A stretch of 64,000 nucleotides of DNA from contig JADKFY010000001.1 in the NCBI GenBank assembly GCA_016717305.1, forward strand, positions 62,001-126,000. The letters run 5' to 3'. The DNA comes from Flavobacteriales bacterium (GTDB lineage: Bacteria > Bacteroidota > Bacteroidia > Flavobacteriales_F > PHOS-HE28). A model generated the notes under the pieces. That model ran no database searches. It was given only the letters and a program-made list of their open reading frames with translations, and was not told the DNA's origin. The position numbers and the translations under genes are program-made. Position 1 is the stretch's first letter, and each line of letters starts with the position of its first letter. Below are positions 17,946 through 27,505 of the stretch, piece by piece.

Positions 17946-19037
17946 TCAATTCAATCGCACACGGGTCAACCACACCACTTTTCCCTCGGTCATGGTCCGG
18001 CCATCGTCCGTAACGGCCTCTACTGCTACCATGTACATGCCGTCTTCACACTTATCCCCGGTCCATGCTTCGCCATTGTTCGTGCTGAACACGAGTTGGT
18101 CATTCTTCATGGAGTACACCCTCACCATCATGCTCCGATAGCCTTCGCGAGCGAGCGTATAGGTGTCGTTCACCCCATCGCCATTGGGAGTGAAGGTATT
18201 GGGCATGAAGAGCTTGGGCAAGACAGCCATGCTACGGTCCACTGCTAGCGCATCATCCGTTCCTTCGTCAATCGGGCTGATCGCATTTTCATCAACTGGG
18301 ACCCGCGCAGGATTCGTGAGTACTTCCATCTGCACTTCATCCGTGAGCTTACGGATGATGCTTTCCACTTTTTCGGGGGCATTTACAACGGACGTGGCCG
18401 GTTCAGGCGCGCGGTCCAAAATGCTCGCATCAGTCGTTTCCGGTGGAAGCGGGATAATGGTCTCTCGCTGCTTGACCGGGTCACCGTCTACTGTTGCAGC
18501 GTGCTCGATGTTGGTATTTTGCAAAGAATTTCGTTCGGCACGGGGTGCAATTTTTCGCTCCTTGGATACCGTCTTCAATGTTTCTGCGGTTGTTAAAGGT
18601 TCAACACCCTCAACGTTGGCTGTGGGTTTGTTCACTTCTGGACCCCCAGCAATTGCCTGAATGATAGGTTCTGTGTTTGGTACAGCGAGTTCCACAATAG
18701 GCTCTCCTGCCACTTCCGTGGAAGGTTCCTTCGCCAAAAAGTAACCCATTACTCCGATCACAACCACTGCCGCACCGGCAGCTGCCCAGCCCATGGTTCC
18801 AATGGTGGAACTTGTTGCAACTCCATGGCCCAGCTGCGAACTGATGCCCTGCCATACGGAGGGGTCCACCATGCTCTCATGGCTTTGGAAACGTTCCTTG
18901 AACAAGTCTCCAACCCCATCTGTTCCGGCGGAGTTCATGGCCATCTGCTCTTGGATCCCGGACCAAATAGCCGGGTCCACCGGACTTTCATGTCCCTGGA
19001 ACCGTTCGCTGAACAAGCTGTTCATGCCCTCTTTCAT
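17946..19037 (-). CDS. Anti-sigma-factor-like membrane protein with extracytoplasmic CHU_C-type domain
   Basis: 363 residues. The N-terminus has two copies of a roughly 25-residue motif with the pattern LFxERFQxHExxVDPxxWxGI (residues 8-32 and 45-69), then one membrane segment at about 80-101 (WAAAGAAVVVIGVMGYFLA), a low-complexity spacer, and a C-terminal domain of about 85 residues with MPNTFTPNGDGVNDTYTL, the gliding-motility/CHU_C signature. The ATG overlaps the stop codon of the ECF sigma gene (ATGA), so the two are translationally coupled. A cytoplasmic sigma-binding part plus an outer domain is what an anti-sigma factor needs, but no zinc-binding anti-sigma motif was seen, so the role is inferred from position and topology. 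Confidence 0.7.
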   Translation of the reverse strand: MKEGMNSLFSERFQGHESPVDPAIWSGIQEQMAMNSAGTDGVGDLFKERFQSHESMVDPSVWQGISSQLGHGVATSSTIGTMGWAAAGAAVVVIGVMGYFLAKEPSTEVAGEPIVELAVPNTEPIIQAIAGGPEVNKPTANVEGVEPLTTAETLKTVSKERKIAPRAERNSLQNTNIEHAATVDGDPVKQRETIIPLPPETTDASILDRAPEPATSVVNAPEKVESIIRKLTDEVQMEVLTNPARVPVDENAISPIDEGTDDALAVDRSMAVLPKLFMPNTFTPNGDGVNDTYTLAREGYRSMMVRVYSMKNDQLVFSTNNGEAWTGDKCEDGMYMVAVEAVTDDGRTMTEGKVVWLTRVRLN

Positions 19038-19591
19038 TCGTTGTGTCCGTATTGGGCCGCAGCTTCCTTCGGCAATAGCTTTCGTAGGTAGGCCCGCGCT
19101 TTCATGAACTGCGATTTCGAAGTGTTCTCAGAGATGCCCAGCATTTCAGCTATGTCCTTGTGAGGATACCCTTCAATGGCGAACAAGTTGAACACTGTAC
19201 GGTAGCCGGTAGGTAGCGACTGGATCAGGTCCATGAGCTCGTCCGTCGTCATGCCGCTCAATACATGCTCGTCCTCGCTGTGCAAATGCTCGGCAACAGT
19301 AAGGTCCACGCTATGGTCATATGGTTTGTTCCGGCGAATGTGGTCCAATGCGGTATTGACCATGGTTCGTGCGATCCAGCCTCCCAAGGGGCCATCACCG
19401 CGGTAGTGGTCCATCTTCTGGAACACCTTAACAAAGCCATCTTGCAGGATATCCTGCGCCTGGTCCCTATTGTGTGCATACCGCATGCAAATGCTCATCA
19501 TTTTTCGCGCAAACTGCTGATAAAGCGCCTTTTGTATGACCGGATCGCCTTTGACGCAACCTGCTGCGAGTTGTTCATCCGTAAGGGCCAT
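19034..19591 (-). CDS. ECF RNA polymerase sigma factor
   Basis: Sigma-70 family factor of the extracytoplasmic-function type. Start taken at ATG 19591 (MALTDEQLAAGCVKGD), giving 185 residues. ATGs at 19615 and 19711 are in frame but add sequence unlike the family. Region 2 is visible as YQQFARKMMSICMRYAHN followed by AQDILQDGFVKVFQKMDHY, and region 4 as LPTGYRTVFNLFAIEGYPHKDIAEML-type helix-turn-helix (ISENTSKSQFMKARAYLRKL). Overlaps its putative anti-sigma gene by 4 bp. Confidence 0.92.
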   Translation of the reverse strand: MALTDEQLAAGCVKGDPVIQKALYQQFARKMMSICMRYAHNRDQAQDILQDGFVKVFQKMDHYRGDGPLGGWIARTMVNTALDHIRRNKPYDHSVDLTVAEHLHSEDEHVLSGMTTDELMDLIQSLPTGYRTVFNLFAIEGYPHKDIAEMLGISENTSKSQFMKARAYLRKLLPKEAAAQYGHNE

Positions 19592-19729
19592 CCGGGTTGT
19601 ATGATGCGATCCCATGGGAGAAAGTTGCCTGTAGATGGCTGATCTGGCGCTTTGACGGTGCGAATGGTTTACGCTGAGCGCCGAACCCATTGCAAGGTAA
19701 GGCAATTCCATAGACCCCTTGCTAACCGT

Positions 19730-19737
19730 TACCTTCG
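19730..19737 (+). promoter_or_regulatory. Probable -7 box for lepA
   Basis: TACCTTCG, one mismatch from TAnnTTTG, 33 bp upstream of the lepA ATG. On the opposite strand, close by (about 19694-19701), a TACCTTGC octamer could serve the divergent sigma-factor gene. Both are weak on their own. Confidence 0.35.
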
Positions 19738-19770
19738 CGAACTTTTTCGACCCAAGGCTCCGCCTTTTCC

Positions 19771-21558
19771 ATGGAAAACATTCGCAATTTCTGCATCATC
19801 GCCCACATCGACCACGGTAAGAGCACCTTGGCCGACCGTCTACTGCACATGACCGGCACCATTGCCGATCGTGATATGCAGAAGCAGAACCTGGACGATA
19901 TGGACCTGGAACGCGAGCGCGGCATAACCATCAAAAGCAAGGCGATCCAGATGGACTACACCCTCAACGGGCAGAAGTACATCCTGAACCTGATCGACAC
20001 GCCGGGCCACGTTGACTTTTCCTACGAGGTGAGCCGTTCCATCGCCGCATGCGAGGGTGCTTTGCTCATTGTGGATGCCACACAAGGGATCCAAGCACAG
20101 ACCATCAGCAACCTCTATCTCGCTTTGGAGCATGATCTGGAGATCATCCCGGTGCTCAATAAGATGGACCTCCCAAGTGCCAATCCGGAAGAAGTGAAGG
20201 ACCAGATCGTGGACCTGATCGGCTGCAAACTGGAAGACATCCTGAGCGCCAGCGGTAAGACAGGTGCTGGTGTGGACAAGATCTTGGAAGCCGTCGTAGA
20301 GCGCGTGCCCGCACCCAAAGGTGACCCTGCCGCCCCGTTGCAAGCATTGATCTTCGACAGCGTCTTCAATCCGTTCCGTGGGATCATCGCCTATTTCAGA
20401 GTGATGAACGGTGTGCTGAAGAAAGGGGATAAAGTGAAATTCTTCAACACCGGCGTGGTGTACGATGCCGATGAGGTGGGCTGTTTGAAGATGGAGATCA
20501 AGCCCCAACCCGAGGTGCGTGCTGGAGATGTGGGTTATATCATCAGCGGCATCAAGACCGCTAGCGAGGTGAAGGTGGGAGACACGATCACCCACCGGGA
20601 TCGCCCCTGCGCCGAAGGGATCAAAGGGTTCGAGGATGTGAAGCCGATGGTGTGGGCCGGCATTTTTCCGGTGGATACCGACGAATATGAAGAGTTGCGT
20701 GATGCTATGGAGAAGCTCCAGCTCAATGACGCCAGCTTGACCTGGACCCCTGAAAGTAGTGCGGCATTGGGTTTCGGGTTCCGTTGCGGTTTTCTTGGTT
20801 TGCTCCACATGGAGATCATCCAAGAGCGGTTGGAACGTGAATTCAACATGACCGTGATCACTACCGTGCCGAACGTGGGCTACATCGTCACGAAAACGGA
20901 TGGCGAAGTGATCAATGTGCACAATCCGAGCGAATTGCCTCCGGTTATGCACATCGATAATATCCAAGAGCCCTACATCAAGGCGCAAGTGATCACCAAG
21001 GCCGAATACACGGGTTCCATCATGACGCTCTGCATCGAGAAGCGCGGGATGCTCACCGGACAGAACTATCTCACGACGGACCGTGTAGAACTCACTTTCG
21101 AATTGCCGCTCGGTGAAGTGGTCTTCGATTTCTACGATAAACTGAAGAGCATAAGTCGCGGCTACGCCAGTTTTGATTACCACCCGATCGGCTTTAAGGA
21201 AAGTGATCTGATCAAGTTGGACATCCTGCTCAACAGCGAGAACGTTGACGCCCTTAGCGCCTTGATCCATCGCGACCATGCGCACGAGCTGGGCAAGAAG
21301 ATGTGTACCAAGTTGAAGGAGCTCTTACCTCGCCAGCAGTTCGACATTCCGATCCAGGCTGCTATCGGTGCCAAGATCGTGGCGCGCGAAACCGTTAAGG
21401 CCCTGCGCAAGGACGTTACCGCCAAGTGTTACGGCGGCGATATTTCACGCAAGCGCAAACTGTTGGAAAAGCAGAAGGAAGGAAAGAAGCGTATGCGCCA
21501 GGTCGGTAGCGTGGAAGTGCCGCAGGATGCGTTCTTGGCGGTGCTGAAGTTGGATTGA
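19771..21558 (+). CDS. lepA: Elongation factor 4 (ribosome back-translocase)
   Basis: GTPase that acts on the ribosome. 595 residues, family length. G1 AHIDHGKSTLADRLL, G2 RGITIKSKA, G3 DTPGHVDF and G4 NKMDLPSA are all present. The C-terminal LepA-specific part includes AIGAKIVARETVKALRKDV and KCYGGDISRKRKLLEKQKEG. Starts MENIRNFCIIAHIDHG. Followed by a hairpin terminator. Confidence 0.97.
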   Translation: MENIRNFCIIAHIDHGKSTLADRLLHMTGTIADRDMQKQNLDDMDLERERGITIKSKAIQMDYTLNGQKYILNLIDTPGHVDFSYEVSRSIAACEGALLIVDATQGIQAQTISNLYLALEHDLEIIPVLNKMDLPSANPEEVKDQIVDLIGCKLEDILSASGKTGAGVDKILEAVVERVPAPKGDPAAPLQALIFDSVFNPFRGIIAYFRVMNGVLKKGDKVKFFNTGVVYDADEVGCLKMEIKPQPEVRAGDVGYIISGIKTASEVKVGDTITHRDRPCAEGIKGFEDVKPMVWAGIFPVDTDEYEELRDAMEKLQLNDASLTWTPESSAALGFGFRCGFLGLLHMEIIQERLEREFNMTVITTVPNVGYIVTKTDGEVINVHNPSELPPVMHIDNIQEPYIKAQVITKAEYTGSIMTLCIEKRGMLTGQNYLTTDRVELTFELPLGEVVFDFYDKLKSISRGYASFDYHPIGFKESDLIKLDILLNSENVDALSALIHRDHAHELGKKMCTKLKELLPRQQFDIPIQAAIGAKIVARETVKALRKDVTAKCYGGDISRKRKLLEKQKEGKKRMRQVGSVEVPQDAFLAVLKLD

Positions 21559-21565
21559 GCTATAG

Positions 21566-21604
21566 CGCATCTATGGGGAGTGTTCGCCCCATTTATTAGA
21601 TGCG
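21566..21604 (+). terminator. Hairpin downstream of lepA
   Basis: Two nested stems: CGCATCT (21566-21572) with AGATGCG (21598-21604), and ATGGGG (21573-21578) with CCCCAT (21587-21592). No long T run follows, but the position just after the lepA stop suggests termination. Confidence 0.5.
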
Positions 21605-21705
21605 GTTCACCCTGACGACCTCATTTGAAGCAGTGTTTGTGAGGCCTGAAGTGGGCAGTGATCATTCGGCACGCCGCATGCCCAGGGAGATCCAAACACA
21701 TTCCC

Positions 21706-21867
21706 ATGAACAATCTGCTTAATACACTTATCGTCTTGCTCGTAGTTGGCTGGCTGATCGGCTTTATTGCGTTCGGCGCGCTCGTTGGTTCATTGATACA
21801 TATCTTGCTCGTCTTGGCCGTGATCGGGATCATCTACCGATTGGTGTCCGGTAGATCCCGCACGTGA
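21706..21867 (+). CDS. lmo0937-family small membrane protein
   Basis: 53 residues from MNNLLNTLIVLLVVGWLIGF. Two hydrophobic segments separated by a GALVGSLIHIL turn, with a short basic tail (RLVSGRSRT). This matches the lmo0937/DUF5670 family of tiny membrane proteins common in stress gene clusters of Bacteroidota; the molecular function is unknown. An in-frame upstream extension to 21658 has no hydrophobic character and was rejected. Confidence 0.75.
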   Translation: MNNLLNTLIVLLVVGWLIGFIAFGALVGSLIHILLVLAVIGIIYRLVSGRSRT

Positions 21868-21885
21868 GCGGTAGACCAACAGCAT

Positions 21886-23448
21886 ATGAACTGGAAACGA
21901 ATCGGCGCGTGGTTGAGCACGTTGGTCCTAATTGCCTTGTTCGTGATATTCGCAGTGCCTTGGTACGCTCAGCACCGCGTGAAGGCTTTTATTGAGCCTT
22001 ACGTATCAAACCCTCAACATGTGGAAGTTTACGTGGATCTGATCGCCGGGTATCTGCTCGTGAAGAACGCTGATATTCAAGTAGCTGCTATCCCCGGAAA
22101 ACGGATCCGAAAGATCACAGGCCATTTGGATTCGCTCGCAATTACGGGCCTCTCCATATATCGGTTTCTCTTCAAACGTTCAGTTGATGTAGATGAAGTG
22201 CGGATCCGGACAAGCGAACTCAACATCGTGGTGGATCAGGCGGACACACTAGTGGGCAACGAAGTGCCGGAACGAAAGAAGAAGGAACGCATCTTTTCTA
22301 TCGACAGCTTTATTATAAGTTCCACATCCCTTTCCTGCGACCTGTATGGTTCCGATACATCGCACTTTTCCCTGGATTCGTTAGTGGTGAAAGCAAGTGA
22401 GTTCACGTTGAATGCTCCCGGTGCGGATCGATATCCCCACTTCCTCAATTCCTCTATCGGTCTTAGTGGCTTCAGGATGAACGGATCCTCCGGGTATGCG
22501 TTGCATGTAGCAAGAATGCGTATCGATGAGAACGCAGCAAATGTGCAGGTAAAGGAGATCGCATTTGGGCCTACAATGGACCTGCAGAAGTTCGCCACCA
22601 CATTGGACCACGAGCGAGATGCTTTTGAAATGAAATTCGGAAGTATTTCCATTCTCGGCTTTGACCTGGAACAGATGTATGTGAACAAGGCGCTACGTGC
22701 CCGTGCATTACAAGTTACGGATGCGGATGTCATTGTCATGCGCGACAAAACCTTGCGTGATGGTCCGCAACCATATCGTCCCTTGTTGGGTAAGCTGATC
22801 CGAAAAATGCCGCCGGGTTCCGGGGTTGATTCGGTGGTGCTTTCGAATTGGAGTGCCACTTACCATGAGCGCGCGGATCGCGACAGAGGGTTTGGGGTCA
22901 TTCCGTTCACTGCGCTTAACGCCATCTGCACCGGAGTTGTGAATAATTCAGGAGCGAACGTTCCCATGGTGGTGGATGCCGAAAGCAATGTCTTCGACAG
23001 TACACCGGTCACCATGCATTTGACGACGGACCTTCAGGACAGTACCGATCATTTTGTGGTCGACGGCGTTATGGGGCAGTTGTATTTTCCGGTGGTGAAT
23101 AAAGCATCGGCGCCTTTAGCTGATGTGAAAGCCACAGCTGGAGTCTTACAGTCGCTTGTTTTCCACATGGAAGCGGATGACCGCAAGGCACACGGCACTG
23201 TTAAGATGCGCTATGATGGGATCAAACTTACGGGCGGCCGCATTGAAAAGGACCGCACGGTCAGCGAACTTCTTTCAGTTGTGATCAATGCACTTGTGCG
23301 CAATGACAGTAAAGGTGCGAAGGGCAAGGATCGGGTCGGAACATTCGAGATCGAACGACGACGCAACAGGGCGATATTCAATTATCTCTGGACCGGATTG
23401 AAGGAAGGGTCCAAGGGCATGTTGCTACCTAAGCCCTTGACCAAATGA
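21886..23448 (+). CDS. AsmA/DUF748-like membrane-anchored protein
   Basis: 520 residues. One N-terminal membrane anchor (LSTLVLIALFVIFAVPWYAQH), then a long beta-rich extracytoplasmic part without cysteine motifs. The order anchor, HRVKAFIEPYV, LDSLAITGLSIYRFLF and ...DEVRIRTSELNIV resembles DUF748/AsmA-type proteins, which are linked to envelope lipid transport. Assignment is tentative. It lies 18 bp downstream of the lmo0937-type gene and is probably cotranscribed with it. Confidence 0.55.
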   Translation: MNWKRIGAWLSTLVLIALFVIFAVPWYAQHRVKAFIEPYVSNPQHVEVYVDLIAGYLLVKNADIQVAAIPGKRIRKITGHLDSLAITGLSIYRFLFKRSVDVDEVRIRTSELNIVVDQADTLVGNEVPERKKKERIFSIDSFIISSTSLSCDLYGSDTSHFSLDSLVVKASEFTLNAPGADRYPHFLNSSIGLSGFRMNGSSGYALHVARMRIDENAANVQVKEIAFGPTMDLQKFATTLDHERDAFEMKFGSISILGFDLEQMYVNKALRARALQVTDADVIVMRDKTLRDGPQPYRPLLGKLIRKMPPGSGVDSVVLSNWSATYHERADRDRGFGVIPFTALNAICTGVVNNSGANVPMVVDAESNVFDSTPVTMHLTTDLQDSTDHFVVDGVMGQLYFPVVNKASAPLADVKATAGVLQSLVFHMEADDRKAHGTVKMRYDGIKLTGGRIEKDRTVSELLSVVINALVRNDSKGAKGKDRVGTFEIERRRNRAIFNYLWTGLKEGSKGMLLPKPLTK

Positions 23449-23555
23449 CCAGCTACAGGAACCTTGTGTTTGACCTGAACCGTTATAGGGACTGAACGGG
23501 CTCTGCATTACATCTCGATCGAGTCCCGAGGTGTGGGCGCGTAATCGTTATCGCA

Positions 23556-23798
23556 TTATGCACACTGCACCGAGCGTTGTTGCACATCACGCAACTCGGC
23601 TTTCACGACGACAGGTCGGTTTTCTGTTACAGGAAGTTGTTCGCGCTTTACGGCTAGAACCGGTGAAGCAAGCACGGCATGCACTTTAACTCCGAAATCT
23701 TCCAACGTGTTCACAACGTAGAACGGGACGGTAAGGGAGGAGAGTTGAACGTGGCACAACGCGATCATGCGCACGTCATCATCTACGTGCTGTTCCAT
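23556..23798 (-). CDS. Hypothetical 80-residue protein
   Basis: A small frame with protein-like composition (LTVPFYVVNTLEDFGVKV, VVVKAELRDVQQRSVQCA), acidic N-terminus, no membrane segment. Not recognised. It lies between the AsmA-like gene and yihY with no overlap. Reality rests only on composition and position. Confidence 0.4.
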   Translation of the reverse strand: MEQHVDDDVRMIALCHVQLSSLTVPFYVVNTLEDFGVKVHAVLASPVLAVKREQLPVTENRPVVVKAELRDVQQRSVQCA

Positions 23799-23890
23799 GT
23801 AGGATCAAGCTTTGTCCCTATCCAAGAAACCGGGGACGGTGGTCGCAGGTAGAAATGCGAAAGGAACCACGATGAAGAGGGTGCGATCCA

Positions 23891-24874
23891 TCATCCTTTA
23901 CGATCTTGAATGACCGGCCCCTTCGTGTCGCTGACCTTGCGCGCATGATCCGATGGTACGACCCCTGCCTTCTTCTCTCTATTGTTCGCTCGCGTGAAAT
24001 GGGCACCGAAGATCAAGATGACCGTGGAATAGTAAACCCAAAGAAGGATGACCACCACAGCCCCGGCTGCACCATAGGTATCGCCCACACCACTTAACCC
24101 GATATACGTTCCGATGAGGAATTTGCCGGCAGTGAAGAGAACAGCCGTAAGAAGTGCGCCGCCCCAGACATCGCCCCACGAGATCTTCGCATCGGGCAGT
24201 ACCCTGAAGATCAATGCAAAAATGAAGGTGATGATCCCGAACGACAGAATGATGTTCAAGATCTTCAGCATGACCTCGGTGCCTTCGGAGAAGATCACGG
24301 CCAAGCGATCCCCGAATGCCGCCAGGCCCGCATCCAAGACAAGACTTACCAAGACCAAGAAGCCCATGCAGCCTACCAAGGCCAACGATATCATTCGTGA
24401 AGTGAGGTATTTCCAAACCGCATGGCCGGGTTTTGCTTCCACACCCCAAACACTGTTCAAGGTGGTCTGCAGGCTGGCGACAACAGTGCCAGCGCTGATC
24501 ACCAATGCACCAATACCCAAGGCTTTGGCAAAGAATTTCGTCTCCGTTACTTGGGCATTTTCCAACATCTCGCGCATCGAGGTCGCTGTTCCCGAACCGA
24601 TCAATCTTCCGGCTTGGTCCAACAGTGCCTGACGCACCGCCGCTTCATCATAGAATGTGGCCGCTACCATGATCGTGATGATCATAACGGCCGGTAACGA
24701 GAAGATGGTGTAGTATGCGATCGTCGCTGCTTTGGACATGGGATCATTCGCAATGAAATCCTTGCCAGCGTCCTTCAAAGTCCTCCAAAAACTTCCGAAC
24801 CAAGTGTTTCCTTTCTGGGGGAAAACACTTTTGTCCGCGCGCGGTATTGATCGGGTGGGTGCAGTTCTGTCCAT
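23891..24874 (-). CDS. YihY/BrkB family inner-membrane protein
   Basis: 327 residues from ATG 24874 (MDRTAPTRSIPRADK); 24901 is an alternative start. Six hydrophobic segments, with the family-typical NDPMSKAATIAYYTIFSLPA near the first one and GAAGAVVVILLWVYYSTVILIFGA at the last. The family is often annotated ribonuclease BN by old error; it is a membrane protein of unknown transport or envelope role. Flanked by other stress/envelope genes. Confidence 0.88.
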   Translation of the reverse strand: MDRTAPTRSIPRADKSVFPQKGNTWFGSFWRTLKDAGKDFIANDPMSKAATIAYYTIFSLPAVMIITIMVAATFYDEAAVRQALLDQAGRLIGSGTATSMREMLENAQVTETKFFAKALGIGALVISAGTVVASLQTTLNSVWGVEAKPGHAVWKYLTSRMISLALVGCMGFLVLVSLVLDAGLAAFGDRLAVIFSEGTEVMLKILNIILSFGIITFIFALIFRVLPDAKISWGDVWGGALLTAVLFTAGKFLIGTYIGLSGVGDTYGAAGAVVVILLWVYYSTVILIFGAHFTRANNREKKAGVVPSDHARKVSDTKGPVIQDRKG

Positions 24875-25162
24875 GAGGTGAAAGAGGTGATATATTTCCA
24901 TGCCAGATCGGATCGGTTTGGCGCACTGGGGAGTTGTTGTGTGTTTTGCCACGCTCGGTGCGATCGGTCAACCATGGAATGGTCGGGAACAACCGTATTG
25001 TTCTGAGCAAGCGAAGCCACGTGAGAACAGATTTGGGGTGGGAATTGCCCAAATCACACTTCGTCGAATGAGGTGCTATCGGCTGTTCCTCTGGATCCGT
25101 TACGCCCATAGGTCCACCTGAACATGGCACGCTTATCACAAGGCGTACCTTCCGCTCCCTTG

Positions 25163-26251
25163 ATGCACGTACTTCCGACCCTCCTTTCCTTGGTCCTGTT
25201 GGTATTAGCCAACGGACTTTTCGGGCAAAGCAAGAAGGCGAAGGACCGTATTCGTGAAGACACGCTATATGTCACGGACCTCTCGCGCCGCCCGACTTTG
25301 CGCCTTTACGGTAGCAACAAATTCAATAGCATGGTGGTGCGGTCCAACAAAGGATTCACCGATCTACGCTATCGACCGAACGGGAAGTACATTATTGGGG
25401 TAGGAGCGAGCTACCGTAGGCTTACGCTGAACATTGGTGTACCCATGCCTTTCGTGAACACGGATAACGATCGCTTCGGACGCACGCGCTATTTGGACGC
25501 ACAAGCCAATTTGCACACCCCTACGCAGTCATCCAATTTGTTCCTACAGGTATTCAAAGGGTACCATATCACATCCCATGCAAAGGACTTGTTGCATTGG
25601 GACCAAACAACGGACTTCCCTTATCGTGAAGACCTATTGCAGTATAACATAGGCCTTAGCACGCTTCGTATTCTCAACCCGAAACGATTCAGCTATCGAG
25701 CCGCCTTCAACCAAGATGCTTGGCAAAAGCGATCACAGGGTTCGTGGCTTGCGGGCGGATACCTTACCTGCTACGTCGTCAATGCGGATTCCGGGCTTGT
25801 CCCAACACGGATCGCCAATGAGTTCACGGAACGTTCCGACCTACGAAAGGGTGTATTCCTTGATCTGGGGGTACTTGGCGGATACGCCTACACGCTGGTG
25901 GTTCATCGGCATTGGTTCGCGACCATCAGTGCGGCTATCGGAGGTGGGCCCACGGGGCAGTTTCTCACCTCCGACAAAATTGATGGAGCCTATCGGTCAA
26001 ATTCAGCCGGGTTCGGTTGGCATGCGCAGTTCCGGGGGGCGCTTGGTTACAACAGCAGGACGCATTATATGGGGGTGATCTTCAATCAGGAGAATATCGG
26101 ATACCTGATGGGGAAGAGCAATGGATTCGCTTGGGATGTGGGAAATGTCCGATTGATCTTTGCCATGCGTTTGCAACGGAAAGCGCCCAAGGTCGTCGAA
26201 AGGGGTTTTCGTTGGCTGGAGAAGGAAACACCGGTACCGGTCGCTCCGTGA
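25163..26251 (+). CDS. DUF4421-family secreted / outer-membrane protein
   Basis: 362 residues from ATG 25163, which places a clean signal peptide (HVLPTLLSLVLLVLANGLFGQ) at the N-terminus; ATG 25124 would put a polar leader in front. The rest alternates beta strands with aromatic residues, as in small outer-membrane barrels, and resembles DUF4421 proteins of Bacteroidota (LRLYGSNKFNSMVVRS, NGKYIIGVGASYRRLTLNIG). Function unknown. Confidence 0.65.
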   Translation: MHVLPTLLSLVLLVLANGLFGQSKKAKDRIREDTLYVTDLSRRPTLRLYGSNKFNSMVVRSNKGFTDLRYRPNGKYIIGVGASYRRLTLNIGVPMPFVNTDNDRFGRTRYLDAQANLHTPTQSSNLFLQVFKGYHITSHAKDLLHWDQTTDFPYREDLLQYNIGLSTLRILNPKRFSYRAAFNQDAWQKRSQGSWLAGGYLTCYVVNADSGLVPTRIANEFTERSDLRKGVFLDLGVLGGYAYTLVVHRHWFATISAAIGGGPTGQFLTSDKIDGAYRSNSAGFGWHAQFRGALGYNSRTHYMGVIFNQENIGYLMGKSNGFAWDVGNVRLIFAMRLQRKAPKVVERGFRWLEKETPVPVAP

Positions 26252-26472
26252 CCGAATTGTACAGGAACAGATCCAGGGATCGTGGTGGGCTTTCCCCATT
26301 TCCGGGGTGTTCACGTATTTCCTTTCCCCGTCGCATCGCCCAGAGCCATACAGGTTTCCGCGGGCATGGTGCGCTTGGAATGCTCGTCTCCCTAGCAGAT
26401 CCGACACATGATACGTAGGTCATTCTTGTCATGGCAGCGGATCTGCTTGATCCATATCAAACCACAAAGACC

Positions 26473-26928
26473 ATGACAACGAATAGCTTGATAATAATGA
26501 CGCTCGCCCTGACCACCATCGGTCTGGTAGCTTGTTCGGAGGCTCCACAGAACAATGACAAAATGGAGAACCAGGTAGATAATACCTTGGAGGATATCCA
26601 GCAGGAGAAAAATGCCATCGCTGAGGAAATGCGTGAGATGCGCAACAAGATCGAAATGCGTTTGACGAAGGTGGAGGCGCAGCTTTCGGATCCTGCACTT
26701 GATATCGAGACACGCGCGAAGTTCGAACAGGAGAAGACGGAACTGAAGCAGCAAATGGATCGAGTGGATGGAAACCTTTCTGAGGTTGAAAGGGCAACGA
26801 AGGAAACGTGGAACGATGTGAAAGCAAGTTCGGCGAAGGCTGCGGATGAAACTGAGAATTGGTTCCAACGTCAAAAGGAGCTCATTGATCAGAAAACCGA
26901 AGTGGATAAGGACCACGATGGTCATTAA
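26473..26928 (+). CDS. Coiled-coil lipoprotein, paralogue A
   Basis: 151 residues from MTTNSLIIMTLALTTIGLVACSE: a lipoprotein signal with lipobox LVAC. The mature part is charged and helical (EDIQQEKNAIAEEMREMRNK), predicted coiled coil, ending with NWFQRQKELIDQKTEVDKDH. The same C-terminal pattern, NWFxRQxxxIDxKTxxDKDxDG, ends the lipoprotein at 34907-35389, so the two are paralogues. Start 26431 would place non-signal residues in front and was rejected. Function unknown. Confidence 0.75.
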   Translation: MTTNSLIIMTLALTTIGLVACSEAPQNNDKMENQVDNTLEDIQQEKNAIAEEMREMRNKIEMRLTKVEAQLSDPALDIETRAKFEQEKTELKQQMDRVDGNLSEVERATKETWNDVKASSAKAADETENWFQRQKELIDQKTEVDKDHDGH

Positions 26929-27074
26929 GACAGGAATTGAAGAGTGGCTGTTGGCATAGAGAAGTACTACAGACCGCCCGCTGCGAACCCGATATCGAAG
27001 CTCAATTTCTGGATCAGAATTAGGCACGGGAATTGCTAAGACAAAGAACAAGACACTTAAAACAACTGAACAAA

Positions 27075-27386
27075 ATGGCAAGTACAAAAAGCACAGTGGC
27101 AATAACACTGACCGCATTGGCCGCTGGAGCCGCCTTAGGCATGCTCTTCGCACCGAAATCGGGGAAGGATACCCGTAAGGATATCTCCAAGAAGACCAAA
27201 GACCTCTCGAAGAAGCTATCTGGGCTGGTGAAGGAAGGTACGGATATGCTGAGCCAGCTCAAAGGCGAAGCTGAGGATATGGCCGATAGCGCGACAGGAA
27301 AGGCACGCGACATTAAGGACCGTGCTAAGGACGTTGTGAGCGACGCAGCACATGCTGCTCGTAGTACCGTCGCAGGAAAGAACTAG
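27075..27386 (+). CDS. YtxH-domain protein (gas vesicle/general stress type)
   Basis: 103 residues from MASTKSTVAITLTALAAGAALGMLFAPKSG. An N-terminal membrane helix of glycine/alanine character ends in the LFAPKSGKDTRK box that defines YtxH proteins, followed by a long lysine-rich amphipathic helix. A second, shorter YtxH protein is encoded at 45069-45311. Induced by general stress in Bacillus relatives; role here unproven. Confidence 0.82.
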   Translation: MASTKSTVAITLTALAAGAALGMLFAPKSGKDTRKDISKKTKDLSKKLSGLVKEGTDMLSQLKGEAEDMADSATGKARDIKDRAKDVVSDAAHAARSTVAGKN

Positions 27387-27405
27387 AGTTTCTTTTGCAT
27401 TCGAA

Positions 27406-27441
27406 CGATCCCGATCAAACTAATTGTTTCGATCGGGATCG
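27406..27441. terminator. Hairpin downstream of the YtxH gene
   Basis: CGATCCCGATC (27406-27416) pairs with GATCGGGATCG (27431-27441); AAAC/GTTT extends the stem past a one-base bulge, leaving a five-base loop. No T run follows, so it may be a bidirectional or weak terminator. Confidence 0.5.
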
Positions 27442-27505
27442 CGTGCGTTCGTACTATTCCTTTGATCGATCCCATCACCAGTTCGACGCCAGCTCTTAAC
27501 TACCA

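Noticed and set aside
19840..21285. Open minus-strand frame of 481 codons inside lepA
   Set aside because: Antisense shadow of a well-conserved gene; the histidine- and aspartate-rich composition is an artefact of reading lepA codons backwards.
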